A stretch of DNA of 36,033 nucleotides from 2-01-FULL-41-14 sp046317875 (GCA_046317875.1 JBKCVN010000007.1:1-36033); one strand, 5' to 3'. Shown: positions 24,613 to 33,513, counted from the first letter of the stretch. Numbers and translations are program-made. Notes: a model not told the origin generated them from the letters alone.

Positions 24613-25521
24613 ATGACACATACATCAAACTGGTTTTTATCAAAAGGGTACGCCCAAGGGGTTTTTTGGGCCATATTAACGGCGTTGATCAGCATTTCCA
24701 ATGACGTGATCACCAAATTTGTGGGCACCCGTTTGAACGGGCTGGAAATTTCCTTTTTCCGATTCTTTTTCAGCATGGTTACCGTGTTGCCCTTTATGGT
24801 TCCTAAGGGCCTGAGTGCCTTTAAAACCGATCGGGCTGATCTGCATATTTGGCGGGCCGTGATTGGGGTGGCCGCCATTGCTTTGTATGTGTTCAGCTTG
24901 ATTTTCTTGCCCCTGGCCGAAGTCACCGTGTTTTCCTTTACCCAGCCGCTGTTCTTCATGCCGGTGGCCATGATCTTTTTAAAGGAACGGGTATCCTTGA
25001 ACCGCTGGATGGCGTGCCTCTTTGGCTTTATTGGGATTATTATTGTCTTACAGCCGGGCACTTTGTCTTTTAAAATGGTATCCTTGCTGCCCATGGGTGC
25101 GGCCTTTTTGTTTGCCATGTTGGATATGTTGGCCAAGAAAATGGTCAGCAAAGAAAGCACCACCACCCTGTTGTTTTATTTTGCCTTGGGCACCACCTTG
25201 GCGGCGCTTGGGCCTGCGCTTTATGTATGGCAAACCCCCACCTTTGAAGAGTTGGCGTGGTTGTTCTGTTTGGGGGCGGGGGCTAACTTAATTCAGGTAT
25301 GTTTGTTCCGTGCCTTTTCGGCGACAGAGGCCTCGTCTTTGGTGCCGTTCCGCTATACCGAGTTGATTTTTGCATCCCTGTTTGGGTACGTTTTGTTTAA
25401 CGAAGTGCCCAGCATGATCGTGTATTTGGGGGCCAGCATTATTATTGGCAGCACGCTTTATCTTTCATACAGCGAAATACGCCGTGCCAAAAAAAGGGAT
25501 TTGCCCCCCCAATCCCTTTAG
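24613..25521 (+). CDS. EamA/DMT-family permease
   Basis: The 302-residue inner-membrane protein has ten predicted helices in two EamA repeats. The first repeat begins KGYAQGVFWAILTALISISNDVITK; inverted-repeat hallmarks include FFRFFFS, VTVFSFTQPLFFMPVAMIFLKERVSL (end of repeat one) and ASSLVPFRYTELIFASLFGYVLFNEVPS (end of repeat two). Related rickettsial proteins import S-adenosylmethionine; whether that applies here is a guess. I prefer the ATG at 24613 although it lacks a ribosome site, since the promoter predicts a leaderless message. A GTG at 24547 behind AGAGGGA would add 22 polar residues. Confidence 0.88.
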   Translation: MTHTSNWFLSKGYAQGVFWAILTALISISNDVITKFVGTRLNGLEISFFRFFFSMVTVLPFMVPKGLSAFKTDRADLHIWRAVIGVAAIALYVFSLIFLPLAEVTVFSFTQPLFFMPVAMIFLKERVSLNRWMACLFGFIGIIIVLQPGTLSFKMVSLLPMGAAFLFAMLDMLAKKMVSKESTTTLLFYFALGTTLAALGPALYVWQTPTFEELAWLFCLGAGANLIQVCLFRAFSATEASSLVPFRYTELIFASLFGYVLFNEVPSMIVYLGASIIIGSTLYLSYSEIRRAKKRDLPPQSL

Positions 25522-25532
25522 TCTTGGATTTC

Positions 25533-25718
25533 TTAATCGTCTTCGTCTGAATCGGGGCCTTGAACATCGTCATTGCTGTTTAGGGCTTCTTCATTTACGG
25601 CCGCTTCGTCCTCTTCGTTATAAGCGGGGTTAGAGCTATCATTATCGTCAGCCACCCACGCCGGTGGGCTGAGGGTTAATAGAACAAGAATGGCCCAAAA
25701 TTTGAAATGCGTAGTCAT
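25533..25718 (-). CDS. small acidic secreted peptide
   Basis: The 61-residue product has a signal peptide (FKFWAILVLLTLSPPAWVA, cut near residue 22). The mature part of about 40 residues is almost only Asp, Glu, Asn, Ser and Ala (EEDEAAVNEEALNSNDD, ending DSDEDD). The ATG has AGGAGG eight bases upstream; a longer in-frame start exists but lacks one. Its stop lies 11 bases from that of the convergent EamA gene. Its mature composition suggests a disordered, cation-binding or partner-binding peptide; nothing more specific can be said. Confidence 0.65.
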   Translation of the reverse strand: MTTHFKFWAILVLLTLSPPAWVADDNDSSNPAYNEEDEAAVNEEALNSNDDVQGPDSDEDD

Positions 25719-25860
25719 TAGATATCCTCCTGTTTTTTTATAGAACCTAGTGTAATCCACACGTCTTATTCCATAAAGATCTTTTTTAAAAAATATACAC
25801 TTATCCTTTATGAGGAATGGACCTAAACCCAGAGAAGCCTAGGCTTACATTGACTAACAG

Positions 25861-25887
25861 ACCAAAGGGCCCACGTGGGTTTTTTTC
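25861..25887 (+). terminator. weak hairpin with T tract ahead of a phage-type gene
   Basis: AAAGGGCCC-ACGT-GGGTTTTTT can fold with three G-U pairs and is followed by T's. It lies about 90 bases before the ATG at 25978. Confidence 0.4.
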
Positions 25888-25977
25888 ATTATTCAACTTT
25901 TTCATTACGGGATGGACCCCTGTTCCCCTGCAAGGGGGTGTGGGGGCCGTGCCCTTTCCAGAAAGGATTATATCATC

Positions 25978-27693
25978 ATGTTTTATTTTGCCTGGGTTGC
26001 CGAACAGGAGCCCTTTGACGCCACGGCGCATGCCCGCCAGGATGAATCCATTTTGCATTTTGATGTGCAGCACCAGGAAGGGTGCCTGCCCCTGTTGCGG
26101 CTTACCGTGCCGCTGGTTCACCATACCCCCCGCCCGGTGGGTCAACGGGGGATTTTATGGTGGCAACCCCAGGCCACGCCCCAGATTCTGTTCGATGGAC
26201 GCCTGGGGGCCTCGCCCGCCGAAAAAAGGGAAGATTTTATCTTGTTGATTTTATCGGGTGGGGGGGAGGCACCCCAAAAACGATTGGCCCAGGCCCTGGA
26301 ATCCCAAAAAAAGGACGGTTGGGAGCCCCTGTGGGTGCCCGAGAAGGATCATCATCAGGTGGAAGAAATCCTAGAGGGATTGGCCGTGGTGCCCCATTGG
26401 CATCGGGTGACGGGCGCCTTGAGCCTGCGGAAAGTAGGGGAACCCCAGCAGGTTTTAGAGTGGGATGGGGACTTTTTTCCCGAAAGCCTGCAGATGCGCG
26501 ACAAGGGGCGCCCCTTGAAGGCCCTGAAGTTGGCCGTGACGGCCGAATGGGTGCAACGGTACGATGGGGTGGTATCCTTGAATGACTGTATGGAACAGGC
26601 AGGCACCTGGGGTTACTTAAGCACCCTGACACCCCAGGATTTCCAGGCTCGATGGTGGAAGAAAAACCACCCGCTGCGCCGTACGGGGTATGAAATTATG
26701 GAAAGTCATGTGCACAAGGTTATGCCGCCCTCGACGGGGGGGTTAGACTGTTACCCCACGAAAAGTGCCTCGTTTACCGTGAGGGGGCGCCCCACCCAGG
26801 TGCCCCGGGCCTGGATGAAACCCACGCTGAAAGTACAATGGCACTATCGCCAGAAACGGGCCGAAACGGTGGATATTCGGTTGCCGGGATCCGATAGGTC
26901 GGGCCTGGGGGAGAAGGTGAACTTGCGCGTGCGGCTGCAGGATATTTCAACATCCCTGTATGTGGCCCCCTGGTGCGCCCATCGGTTGTACGAAGAAGGG
27001 GCGTGGGTGGAATGGCAGGGCCACCTGTGGAAAGCCACCCAACGCCATTTAAGTGGCCAGGTGTGGGACCCCCAACCATGGGAGATGAAATCCCAGGCTC
27101 CCCATGCCTTGGACGACCCCAGCCGGTGGAGTTTTTTTGAAACACCCCGGGGCCATCAAGTGGTGCGGCATGCCCTGAAACAGGCCCAAACCTATGTGCA
27201 ACGACGGGCCCGCACCCTGGAGGTTTCCTTTCGTACGGCCTTTGGACAGGGGGCCACCTTGATGGGCCACGAAAGCCTGCGCGTGCGCGACCCCCGCTTG
27301 CCCAACGGCGAGGTGACGGGCCAGGTGGTGCACTATGCCCTGGTGGCCGAAGGGAACACGGGCGAACATTGGGCCCAGGTGACGCTGGCGGTGTGCCCCA
27401 CCCCCGTTCCCCGATGGCACCTGAGGGGACTAAGCCTGACCACCCAACCCCAGGGGATGCTGAACCCCGGCCAGCTGGGGCCGGCCGAGATGATTACGTC
27501 TTTATCCTTGACCCATGCGGCGGAGGACCAAAACAAAACCCTGGAAGGCAAAGATTTCCCCACCCTGGCAGCGGTGCAGACGGCTCTGGAGAAAACCCCC
27601 ACCCGACTGCGGATTGAACTGCGGGATTTAAAATCCTTGGGCACCCTGACCCACCGGTGGAAAGCCGAAGTGGCTGAGGACAGGGAAGGGTAG
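25978..27693 (+). CDS. phage/GTA tail or baseplate-like protein, unassigned
   Basis: The 571-residue protein has the same GC-rich, Trp-rich character as the DUF3168 neighbourhood and unlike the flanking secreted-protein genes. The C-terminal half contains a 'YEEGAWVEWQGHLWKATQRH' segment like a carbohydrate-binding WxG module. A stretch of baseplate-like form follows: 'LRVRDPRLPNGEVTGQVVHY', then ALVAEGNTGEHWAQVTLAVC, resembling the DxRLP...GkVvxYxLxxdGdtG patterns of phage tail proteins. The family is not recognised with certainty. Start chosen at ATG 25978 behind GAAAGGA; an upstream ATG at 25912 lacks a ribosome site. It is separated from the other phage genes by the EamA and acidic-peptide genes. 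Confidence 0.7.
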   Translation: MFYFAWVAEQEPFDATAHARQDESILHFDVQHQEGCLPLLRLTVPLVHHTPRPVGQRGILWWQPQATPQILFDGRLGASPAEKREDFILLILSGGGEAPQKRLAQALESQKKDGWEPLWVPEKDHHQVEEILEGLAVVPHWHRVTGALSLRKVGEPQQVLEWDGDFFPESLQMRDKGRPLKALKLAVTAEWVQRYDGVVSLNDCMEQAGTWGYLSTLTPQDFQARWWKKNHPLRRTGYEIMESHVHKVMPPSTGGLDCYPTKSASFTVRGRPTQVPRAWMKPTLKVQWHYRQKRAETVDIRLPGSDRSGLGEKVNLRVRLQDISTSLYVAPWCAHRLYEEGAWVEWQGHLWKATQRHLSGQVWDPQPWEMKSQAPHALDDPSRWSFFETPRGHQVVRHALKQAQTYVQRRARTLEVSFRTAFGQGATLMGHESLRVRDPRLPNGEVTGQVVHYALVAEGNTGEHWAQVTLAVCPTPVPRWHLRGLSLTTQPQGMLNPGQLGPAEMITSLSLTHAAEDQNKTLEGKDFPTLAAVQTALEKTPTRLRIELRDLKSLGTLTHRWKAEVAEDREG

Positions 27694-27701
27694 TCTAGCG
27701 T

Positions 27702-27904
27702 TGTCACCCTCGCGGAAGCGGGGGTCCAGGGGGTGTGTGCGGCTGGGGTGGCGTTTATACTTTGAACAGAGAAGGTGGATTCCCGCCTCTGCGGGAATGA
27801 CAAGAAGGGGGTGGGTGTGACAGAAGGAGAAGCGGGTGTGACAGAAGGAATAAGGTGGATTGCTTTGTCGGACCGTTGGTCCTTCGCGCAATGACGGAGG
27901 TGTG
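27702..27904. repeat. composite dispersed repeat, copy 2
   Basis: It has the same module order as copy 1: TGTCACCCTCGCGGAAGCGG, an ATTCCC-N8-GGGAAT palindrome (about 27779-27798), degenerate 20-21 bp GGxxTGACAGAAGG units, and a terminal GGATTGCTTTGTCGG...GCGCAATGA palindrome. It fills the gap between two convergent genes and may form their shared 3' hairpins. Confidence 0.8.
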
Positions 27905-27924
27905 AGACTCAACAAGAATTGGCC

Positions 27925-30534
27925 CTAGAACGTATATCCAAAGCCAAGGCCACCGGCCTTTTCGCCCGCATTGGCCAGGGTGAAGTTTCCGCTGAATTGG
28001 AAGTTGCCGGGCAGGCGATGGACCAAGCCCACCGTGGCGGCGCGAGCCCCCTGGTACGACCCCATGCCAATACCGATGGCGGTGGTTTTGCCCTCGGGCA
28101 CGGGAATTTGAGCATTGGCCACCGACATTTGCATGGCGCCCACGTTATCGATGCGGCGGTTTAAATCGCCAATGCGGGAAGACACGCGGGAGACTTCTGT
28201 TTCCAAACGATCCACATCGGCGGCCAGTTGGCCGTTAAAGGTAGCTTGCAGGTTATTGATTTGAGTAGTGAGATTGGTATTAATGTTGGTTATGGTGGTA
28301 TTTACACCAGCTATTTCCACATCCACATAATTTTTGTTGGCGGCATCATTAATGGTCGTGGGGGTGGCCACATTCATAATACGTCGGTATTGATAGGTGG
28401 CGGCATCTGCGTTGTTGCCCGAGCCCACCGAGACGGTGTAATCGGCACTGGAAGCCGATCCCTGACCTAGGGCCACGGCACCCAAGTGGGTAGAGGTGGC
28501 CCCCCGACCAAGGGTGGTGGCGCCCGCCCCACTGGCGTTGGCTGCATAGCCCAAACTGGTGGCATTGTTGCCTGAAGCCAGGGACGTGGCACCCAAACTG
28601 GTGGCATTCAAAGCTGTGGCTTGGGCGTTATAGCCCAGAGCAGTGGCATAATCTTGGGCTCCACTGTTGGCGCTGGCCCCAATGGCTGTGCCATATCCGC
28701 CCCTTCCCCCTGCACCCACGCCCACGGCCACGCCATATCCTGTGGTATTATCAATAGATGTATTTGACCCAATGGCCACCGAATTATCCGCGCTTACGGC
28801 TGCGCTCGTGCCCATGGCAATGGAACGGTCCCCTGTGGCCAGGGTGGGGCTGCCCCCATCATCGGCGCTGGGGTTTCCAATGGCGATGGCCCTATCTCCG
28901 GTGGCCTGGGTATAGGGCCCCACCGCCATGGAAAAACGAGTTCCTGAAGATGTGGCATTTCTGCCCAAGGCCATGGCACCCGCTGTGGTGGCCCGGGCAT
29001 ATTCACCCACCGCAATGGATTGATCACCGGTGGCCTGGGTGTATTGTTGGGCCCCTGCGAGAGTGGCAGCATTAGTTATATTAGGATCGGAGATATTAAC
29101 ACCACCTATGGCAATGGCGTTTATGCCTGTGGCCTGGGCTCGTCGTCCCTGGGCAATGGATTGGACCCCAGTGGCCTGGGTATAGGGCCCCATGGCGATA
29201 GCATTATCGGCACTTGAAACCGCATTATACCCGTACGCCATGGCATTATTAGCAGTGGCACGGGTGGAACTTCCGATGGCAATGGCATTTTCACCGTTGG
29301 TTGCCGTTCTTTCGGCAGGGGCATCTGACGCGCTGCCCAAAGCGATGGCATTAACCCCCACGGCATTACTGAGGCGGCCCATGGCAATGCTGCCGCTGCT
29401 TTGTGAATCGGACCGAAAACCATGGGCAATGGCATAGCCATCCAAAGCCTGTGCTCCTTCCCCTATGGCTGTGGAGTGGTCGCCACTGGAGAAGGTGTGA
29501 ACGGTACTTACGTCTTGAAAAGCGCTTCCAATCGCAATAGAGTTAAGGCCAGAAGCCCGCGGTCTTTTTCCGATGGCCACGGCCCCTTCGTTTATAATGG
29601 CCTGGGCATCATATCCCACCGCTGTGCTGTAATTCGAGATGGCTTGGGCGCTGCGCCCCAGGGCGGTGGAGGCCTCTGCACTGGCCGTTACCCCATGGCC
29701 TAGGGCGACAGAGTCTAGCCCCGACGCCGTAGAGACGGGACCGACTACCACGCCTTGGGCCCCAGCGGCATTTGTGCCTGACCCCAGGGCTATGGCCGTT
29801 GATCCTGATGCTGTGGCCGTATTGCCCATGGCGATGGCATTTGCATCAGAAGAATTCGCAGATTTACCAATAGCAATAGCTTGAGCATTCGTCGCCTTTG
29901 CGCTTTCACCGAGAGCAATGGATTGGGCCCCGGTGGCTTGGGTGTTTTGGGTATCGTCGCTGCCGGGTTGGGACCCGATACCAATGGCGCCTGCGCCTGT
30001 AGCAGCAGTTTTTAACCCTATGGCAAGGCTTCTGTTTGCCTGGGATTTAGAATTGCGCCCAATTGCCGTGGAATCCATACCCGTACTTTCAGAAAAGGAC
30101 CCAATAGCTATGGGATAAGTTAAGTCAGAAGTTGTATTCTGAGCCTTAGATTCCCAACCAATTGCAATGGCCCCACCACCGTTTGCGTTAGACAGTCTGC
30201 CAAGGGCAATATCTTGTGATTTGTTTGAAGCGGAGAAGCCACCGATGGCAATGGAAGACAAGCTAGGTGAGGAAGAGTTTTTTCCAATAGAAATAGCTTC
30301 TCCAGAATCAGCGCTGGCATCAGGCCCAATTGCAATAGAGCTTTCACCCGAAGCGGATGCGGCATTGGTAATCCCGCTTGTGGGTTTAAATCCGCCTCCG
30401 ATCTGCACCGCGTGTGTTCCCGTAAATGATTTGTTCGAAACAAAGGCTAGGATTATTAATGCAAATACAGCCCAGGAAAAGACCCCCTGTGTTTTGCGCA
30501 AAATGCCTGGTTTTTTGCCAATTTTTTCGATCAT
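27925..30534 (-). CDS. YadA-like trimeric autotransporter adhesin
   Basis: The 869-residue surface protein has an extended signal-anchor at about 17-35 (FSWAVFALIILAFVSN). A very long head is built of about 14-residue repeats of the form xAIAIGxxxxAxGxx, more than 30 of them up to about residue 700. A neck motif (RRIMNVATPTTINDAANKNYVD) and a short coiled-coil stalk (about 740-800, VDRLETEVSRVSSRIGDLNRRI) follow, then a YadA membrane anchor of four strands ending in GLGFGYTF with terminal Phe. It would be exported by the Sec/BAM route and trimerise in the outer membrane. The stalk is short for such a long head. The start has only a weak ribosome site (AGGCA). Confidence 0.94.
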   Translation of the reverse strand: MIEKIGKKPGILRKTQGVFSWAVFALIILAFVSNKSFTGTHAVQIGGGFKPTSGITNAASASGESSIAIGPDASADSGEAISIGKNSSSPSLSSIAIGGFSASNKSQDIALGRLSNANGGGAIAIGWESKAQNTTSDLTYPIAIGSFSESTGMDSTAIGRNSKSQANRSLAIGLKTAATGAGAIGIGSQPGSDDTQNTQATGAQSIALGESAKATNAQAIAIGKSANSSDANAIAMGNTATASGSTAIALGSGTNAAGAQGVVVGPVSTASGLDSVALGHGVTASAEASTALGRSAQAISNYSTAVGYDAQAIINEGAVAIGKRPRASGLNSIAIGSAFQDVSTVHTFSSGDHSTAIGEGAQALDGYAIAHGFRSDSQSSGSIAMGRLSNAVGVNAIALGSASDAPAERTATNGENAIAIGSSTRATANNAMAYGYNAVSSADNAIAMGPYTQATGVQSIAQGRRAQATGINAIAIGGVNISDPNITNAATLAGAQQYTQATGDQSIAVGEYARATTAGAMALGRNATSSGTRFSMAVGPYTQATGDRAIAIGNPSADDGGSPTLATGDRSIAMGTSAAVSADNSVAIGSNTSIDNTTGYGVAVGVGAGGRGGYGTAIGASANSGAQDYATALGYNAQATALNATSLGATSLASGNNATSLGYAANASGAGATTLGRGATSTHLGAVALGQGSASSADYTVSVGSGNNADAATYQYRRIMNVATPTTINDAANKNYVDVEIAGVNTTITNINTNLTTQINNLQATFNGQLAADVDRLETEVSRVSSRIGDLNRRIDNVGAMQMSVANAQIPVPEGKTTAIGIGMGSYQGARAATVGLVHRLPGNFQFSGNFTLANAGEKAGGLGFGYTF

Positions 30535-30686
30535 CGACGATCGTGCCTGCCCTGTGTTTTTTTATATCTTATTTAAAAGTATAGCATTAAATAAACAAAA
30601 GAAAAATCTTAAGTTTGGGTAGGGCGTTTGAAAGGCGCCATGGGGGAAAGGGTGCCCCCTGTTGAAGAGGAGGGGCGAGTGATTCC

Positions 30687-31121
30687 CTAGGGACAAGAAG
30701 CAGTACGGCGGCAATCCCCCGTTTCTGCAGAGCCTGTTTCGAACAGCCAATAATGAAGGGTTTCATTTATACTGTATGCGGGCCATTTCGTCTGCTGAAA
30801 ATCCTGGAAGGCCTTTTCCAGAAGATCTGTGTTTGAATTGTGATCAAGGTACCTTTGGATGGTTTGGGTTAGAGGCATGAACTGGGTATGGTCTGGCGCC
30901 TGAAACCGAGCAGCCCAAACATCTGCGGAGGCAGCTGTTGTGGCCTTGTCTGTCGCTTGATCTTTTAGATGACTAGCGCTGGAGAGGGGCGCGCGCCCCC
31001 CCACCGGACCACTATATTCGGGTTCTTGCGGGTGGGTCATGGCGCCGCCGGGTAAGGGATACCCAAGAACAAAAGACAGAAAGAACTTTATTATGAGGTT
31101 GGATGTTTTTTTTAAAACCAT
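30687..31121 (-). CDS. short secreted protein, last gene of a three-gene run
   Basis: The 144-residue protein has a signal peptide (NLIIKFFLSFVLGYPLPGGA) and then a polar region. A short helical segment (FMPLTQTIQRYLDHNSNTDLLEKAFQDF) resembles the helical repeats of its upstream neighbours, and the tail has two Cys (GDCRRTASCP). The ATG at 31121 follows AGGAGA by seven bases; an earlier in-frame ATG has no ribosome site. It begins 22 bases after the stop of 31144-32295 and is probably in one operon with it. The function is unknown. Confidence 0.65.
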   Translation of the reverse strand: MVLKKTSNLIIKFFLSFVLGYPLPGGAMTHPQEPEYSGPVGGRAPLSSASHLKDQATDKATTAASADVWAARFQAPDHTQFMPLTQTIQRYLDHNSNTDLLEKAFQDFQQTKWPAYSINETLHYWLFETGSAETGDCRRTASCP

Positions 31122-31143
31122 GGTGGATTCTCCTGCGGGTGGT

Positions 31144-32295
31144 TTAGGGGTGATAGGGTGACCCAAACCCTATGGGTAAGGAAGGGGACGAGGGATAAAA
31201 TCCATCGTCAAATGACATGTTAGGTGCTGGCTCTGATTGAATGGATGATTCAGGGTAAGGGTAATAATCCATATCCGGAGGGAGGGATGGCGACACGGGA
31301 TAGGGGCGGTCGTACCCGTGTGTATCCTGTTTACCGGAAGGAGGAGACCCATAGGTCATAACCGAGCCAGGCCGATAGAAAGGGTGCCCGGAGGGGGGTA
31401 TGGGGTCTGAAGAGTGGGAATGAACCGACGGGGTGGAGGCCCTGGAGCAGGTAATGGGTGATTGGGAGGGATATGTTAAGGCTGCTCGATGCCCCTGGAT
31501 AAACCCTTCGAGTAAGACTACATAATCGGAAGAAGTATAAATCGAACGGCTGTTATCCGTGATGTCTTTGAAGACGGATTGATAGTCGAAGGGGAAGAGG
31601 GTGGTGAGTTCTTTAAGCAATTCAAGAGTTGCATCAAATTTTTCTAAAGAGGTGCGGGGAGAGGTGAACTGGTACAAATAGTCGATAATACAGCCTGTTT
31701 GATGTTCGTTCTGCGTTTCATGGAACAGCTTGGCCGCCCTATGAAGGCATTCTTTTTGACATCTCCAGGATTCAATACGCCCCTTATGTAAAACATCGAA
31801 TAAGATGCCACAGGCCGTTTTGGTGGTTTCGGGGTAAAGGGTTTCTAGGGTGCCCAGTTCCCTTAGAAAACGTTCTAGATCGGTTACATTAAAATGATCC
31901 TGGTGCTTTAATTCATGAACATACTGGGCCCCCAGTAAAAAAAGGGATTCTATTGTGTTCTGGGATAGTTTGCCCATCCAATCCTGTGCAACATTTGTGA
32001 TATGGCCCTGTGCTGCGTGATCGGTGGCCCCATTGGGGAATCTGAATAGATTGGGACAGATTTGTTCAACAATAGGCTTAAAAGCATCAGGTGTCAGAGG
32101 GCTGCCACTCTGGGGTGTGTAATCAGAAGGTGATGTGTTCCCATCGCTGGACACGGCATGGGGTGTTTTTGGGCTGACATAGGGGGATATGTATGGGAGC
32201 TCATCATCGAAGGACACCCAGGCAGGATGGGGATAAAAACTGATGATCAACCCACAGAAAAAAACAATACGGTGCATAATGATTGAATACCCCAT
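31144..32295 (-). CDS. secreted helical protein with Pro/Ser-rich tail (paralog of 32521-33513)
   Basis: No known family. The 383-residue protein has a signal peptide (IVFFCGLIISFYPHPAWV) and a Ser/Pro-rich linker. An all-helical domain follows at about 75-265 (for example TIESLFLLGAQYVHELKH, DLERFLRELGTLETLYPET, LHKGRIESWRCQKECLHRAAKLFH). The disordered tail is rich in Pro, Ser, Tyr and Gly (PVSPSLPPDMDYYPYP). The helical domain aligns in order with that of 32521-33513: KGRIESWRCQKECLH with EGKLPHWAHRQRCLH, and LLKELTTLFPFDYQSVFKDI with LYNLTQVCPQNWGVFFNKL. An AGGGGG site lies ahead of the ATG. Confidence 0.72.
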   Translation of the reverse strand: MGYSIIMHRIVFFCGLIISFYPHPAWVSFDDELPYISPYVSPKTPHAVSSDGNTSPSDYTPQSGSPLTPDAFKPIVEQICPNLFRFPNGATDHAAQGHITNVAQDWMGKLSQNTIESLFLLGAQYVHELKHQDHFNVTDLERFLRELGTLETLYPETTKTACGILFDVLHKGRIESWRCQKECLHRAAKLFHETQNEHQTGCIIDYLYQFTSPRTSLEKFDATLELLKELTTLFPFDYQSVFKDITDNSRSIYTSSDYVVLLEGFIQGHRAALTYPSQSPITCSRASTPSVHSHSSDPIPPSGHPFYRPGSVMTYGSPPSGKQDTHGYDRPYPVSPSLPPDMDYYPYPESSIQSEPAPNMSFDDGFYPSSPSLPIGFGSPYHP

Positions 32296-32461
32296 AAGAG
32301 ACCCCCTTTTTTTATAGATTATGGTTAAAACTCTCCATAGACAAGACTGCCTAAGCTTTTCTTAAATTGTTGCCTGACAGATTGAAAAAATCAATGGTTT
32401 TTGGGAATAAATCAGAGAGGTTTTTTTTCTAAAAAGAACAACTGATTGAAAACTATAAATT

Positions 32462-32509
32462 AAAAAAGGGGGCGTGATCCCCCCCCTCCCTTTTTTCTTG
32501 GGGGGGGGG
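32462..32509 (-). terminator. G/C-homopolymer terminator of the 32521-33513 gene
   Basis: On the minus strand a run of A's and G5 pairs with C5 and T6 (GGGGG-ATCACG-CCCCC-TTTTTT). The flank carries a G10 tract (plus 32500-32509) facing a C-rich stretch, so a second, longer hairpin can also form. The tract ends 11 bases beyond the stop. Confidence 0.7.
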
Positions 32510-32520
32510 AGAACAGGGTT

Positions 32521-33513
32521 TTAGGTTAGGATCTCTTCTTGGCTGAGGGATTGATGTTCCTCTTGCAAAATATTACGGGCACAAGCTGATGGATTTTCCA
32601 GTACAGGGGGAGGGGCCAGTACAGGGGGAGGGGGAATTAAATTATCCTGCAATGATTGTTTGTAGCTGTTTACAATTCTCTTCAAACACGAGACCATTTC
32701 TTCTTCACCGGGTTCGGGGTGCTGGGGTGCCATAGTGGGGAATGGATCTGACGAGAACAAGTTTTGGAGGGTGAATGAATCTAGAATGCCTTGTAAATAA
32801 CCCAGCTTGGCTTCTAGGGGATGTTCCGAATAAGAATCTTGTAATTTATTGAAAAAAACCCCCCAATTTTGTGGACAGACTTGCGTTAAATTATACAACT
32901 GAGAAAAAAACGTATTACATGTGGGGACGTGATCGTCTGGATGGGTTAGTTCATAAAACCATTCAAGGATAATATGAGTAAAACCAATATTTTGGGTGGT
33001 GGTTAATAAATAGGATGTCATGTGAAGACATCTTTGCCGGTGGGCCCAGTGGGGGAGTTTACCTTCCTCATAAAAGAATATCATCTTAGTATAGGATGCT
33101 AAAAGAGTGTTTGGATATTGCTCTTCAATTGCACAAAAGGTATCTAATAAATCCATAAGCCGAGAGAAAGATAAGTGAATGTTGGGGTGGATCATGTATT
33201 CGGCCGCCAGATCAATTAATCTTTGGCCCCTTAATCCGGGCCATTTGTGCAGAATGGCTTGGGTGCATTCTTCCAGTGTTTCTGCTTGGCGAGCCAATTC
33301 GGCATGATTGCGGTCTGTCCAGGATTCTGCTAGGCGCCGATGGGAAGGAATGTGATTATGGCCATGCTGTAAGGACTGGGTCAAGGATGAAAAGAGACGG
33401 GAAGAAGGATGATCTTCGGTATCATCGGTTGTGGCATACAGGGGCCATCCTATATAACAACCAAACACAAACAATAAAAGGCGGGCCATGGAAAAAAGGT
33501 GGTCAGTTTTCAT
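32521..33513 (-). CDS. secreted helical protein (paralog of 31144-32295)
   Basis: No known family. The 330-residue protein has a signal peptide (SMARLLLFVFGCYIGWPLYA). A helical domain at about 65-250 shares motif order with its neighbour (SFSRLMDLLDTFCAIEEQYPN, EEGKLPHWAHRQRCLHM, NLTQVCPQNWGVFFNKLQD). The C-terminal part has a polyproline run (PPPPVLAPPPVLENP) and a Gln/Glu/Ser-rich end. I chose the ATG at 33513, six bases behind GGAG; a TTG four codons upstream overlaps that site. It is separated from its paralog by a terminator, so it is transcribed alone. Confidence 0.72.
   Translation of the reverse strand: MKTDHLFSMARLLLFVFGCYIGWPLYATTDDTEDHPSSRLFSSLTQSLQHGHNHIPSHRRLAESWTDRNHAELARQAETLEECTQAILHKWPGLRGQRLIDLAAEYMIHPNIHLSFSRLMDLLDTFCAIEEQYPNTLLASYTKMIFFYEEGKLPHWAHRQRCLHMTSYLLTTTQNIGFTHIILEWFYELTHPDDHVPTCNTFFSQLYNLTQVCPQNWGVFFNKLQDSYSEHPLEAKLGYLQGILDSFTLQNLFSSDPFPTMAPQHPEPGEEEMVSCLKRIVNSYKQSLQDNLIPPPPVLAPPPVLENPSACARNILQEEHQSLSQEEILT

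Noticed and set aside
24280..24621. 113-codon minus-strand frame over the gap before the EamA gene
   Set aside because: There is no ribosome site, it overlaps the end of a phage-type gene, and the region is better explained as structured RNA.
26082..26585. 167-codon alternative plus frame inside the 571-residue phage-type gene
   Set aside because: It is a GC-driven shadow frame; the main frame is longer, with a ribosome site and coherent protein composition.
28228..30443. Several plus- and minus-strand frames within the adhesin gene
   Set aside because: They are produced by the repetitive codons of the YadA-like head; none has a ribosome site or its own family.
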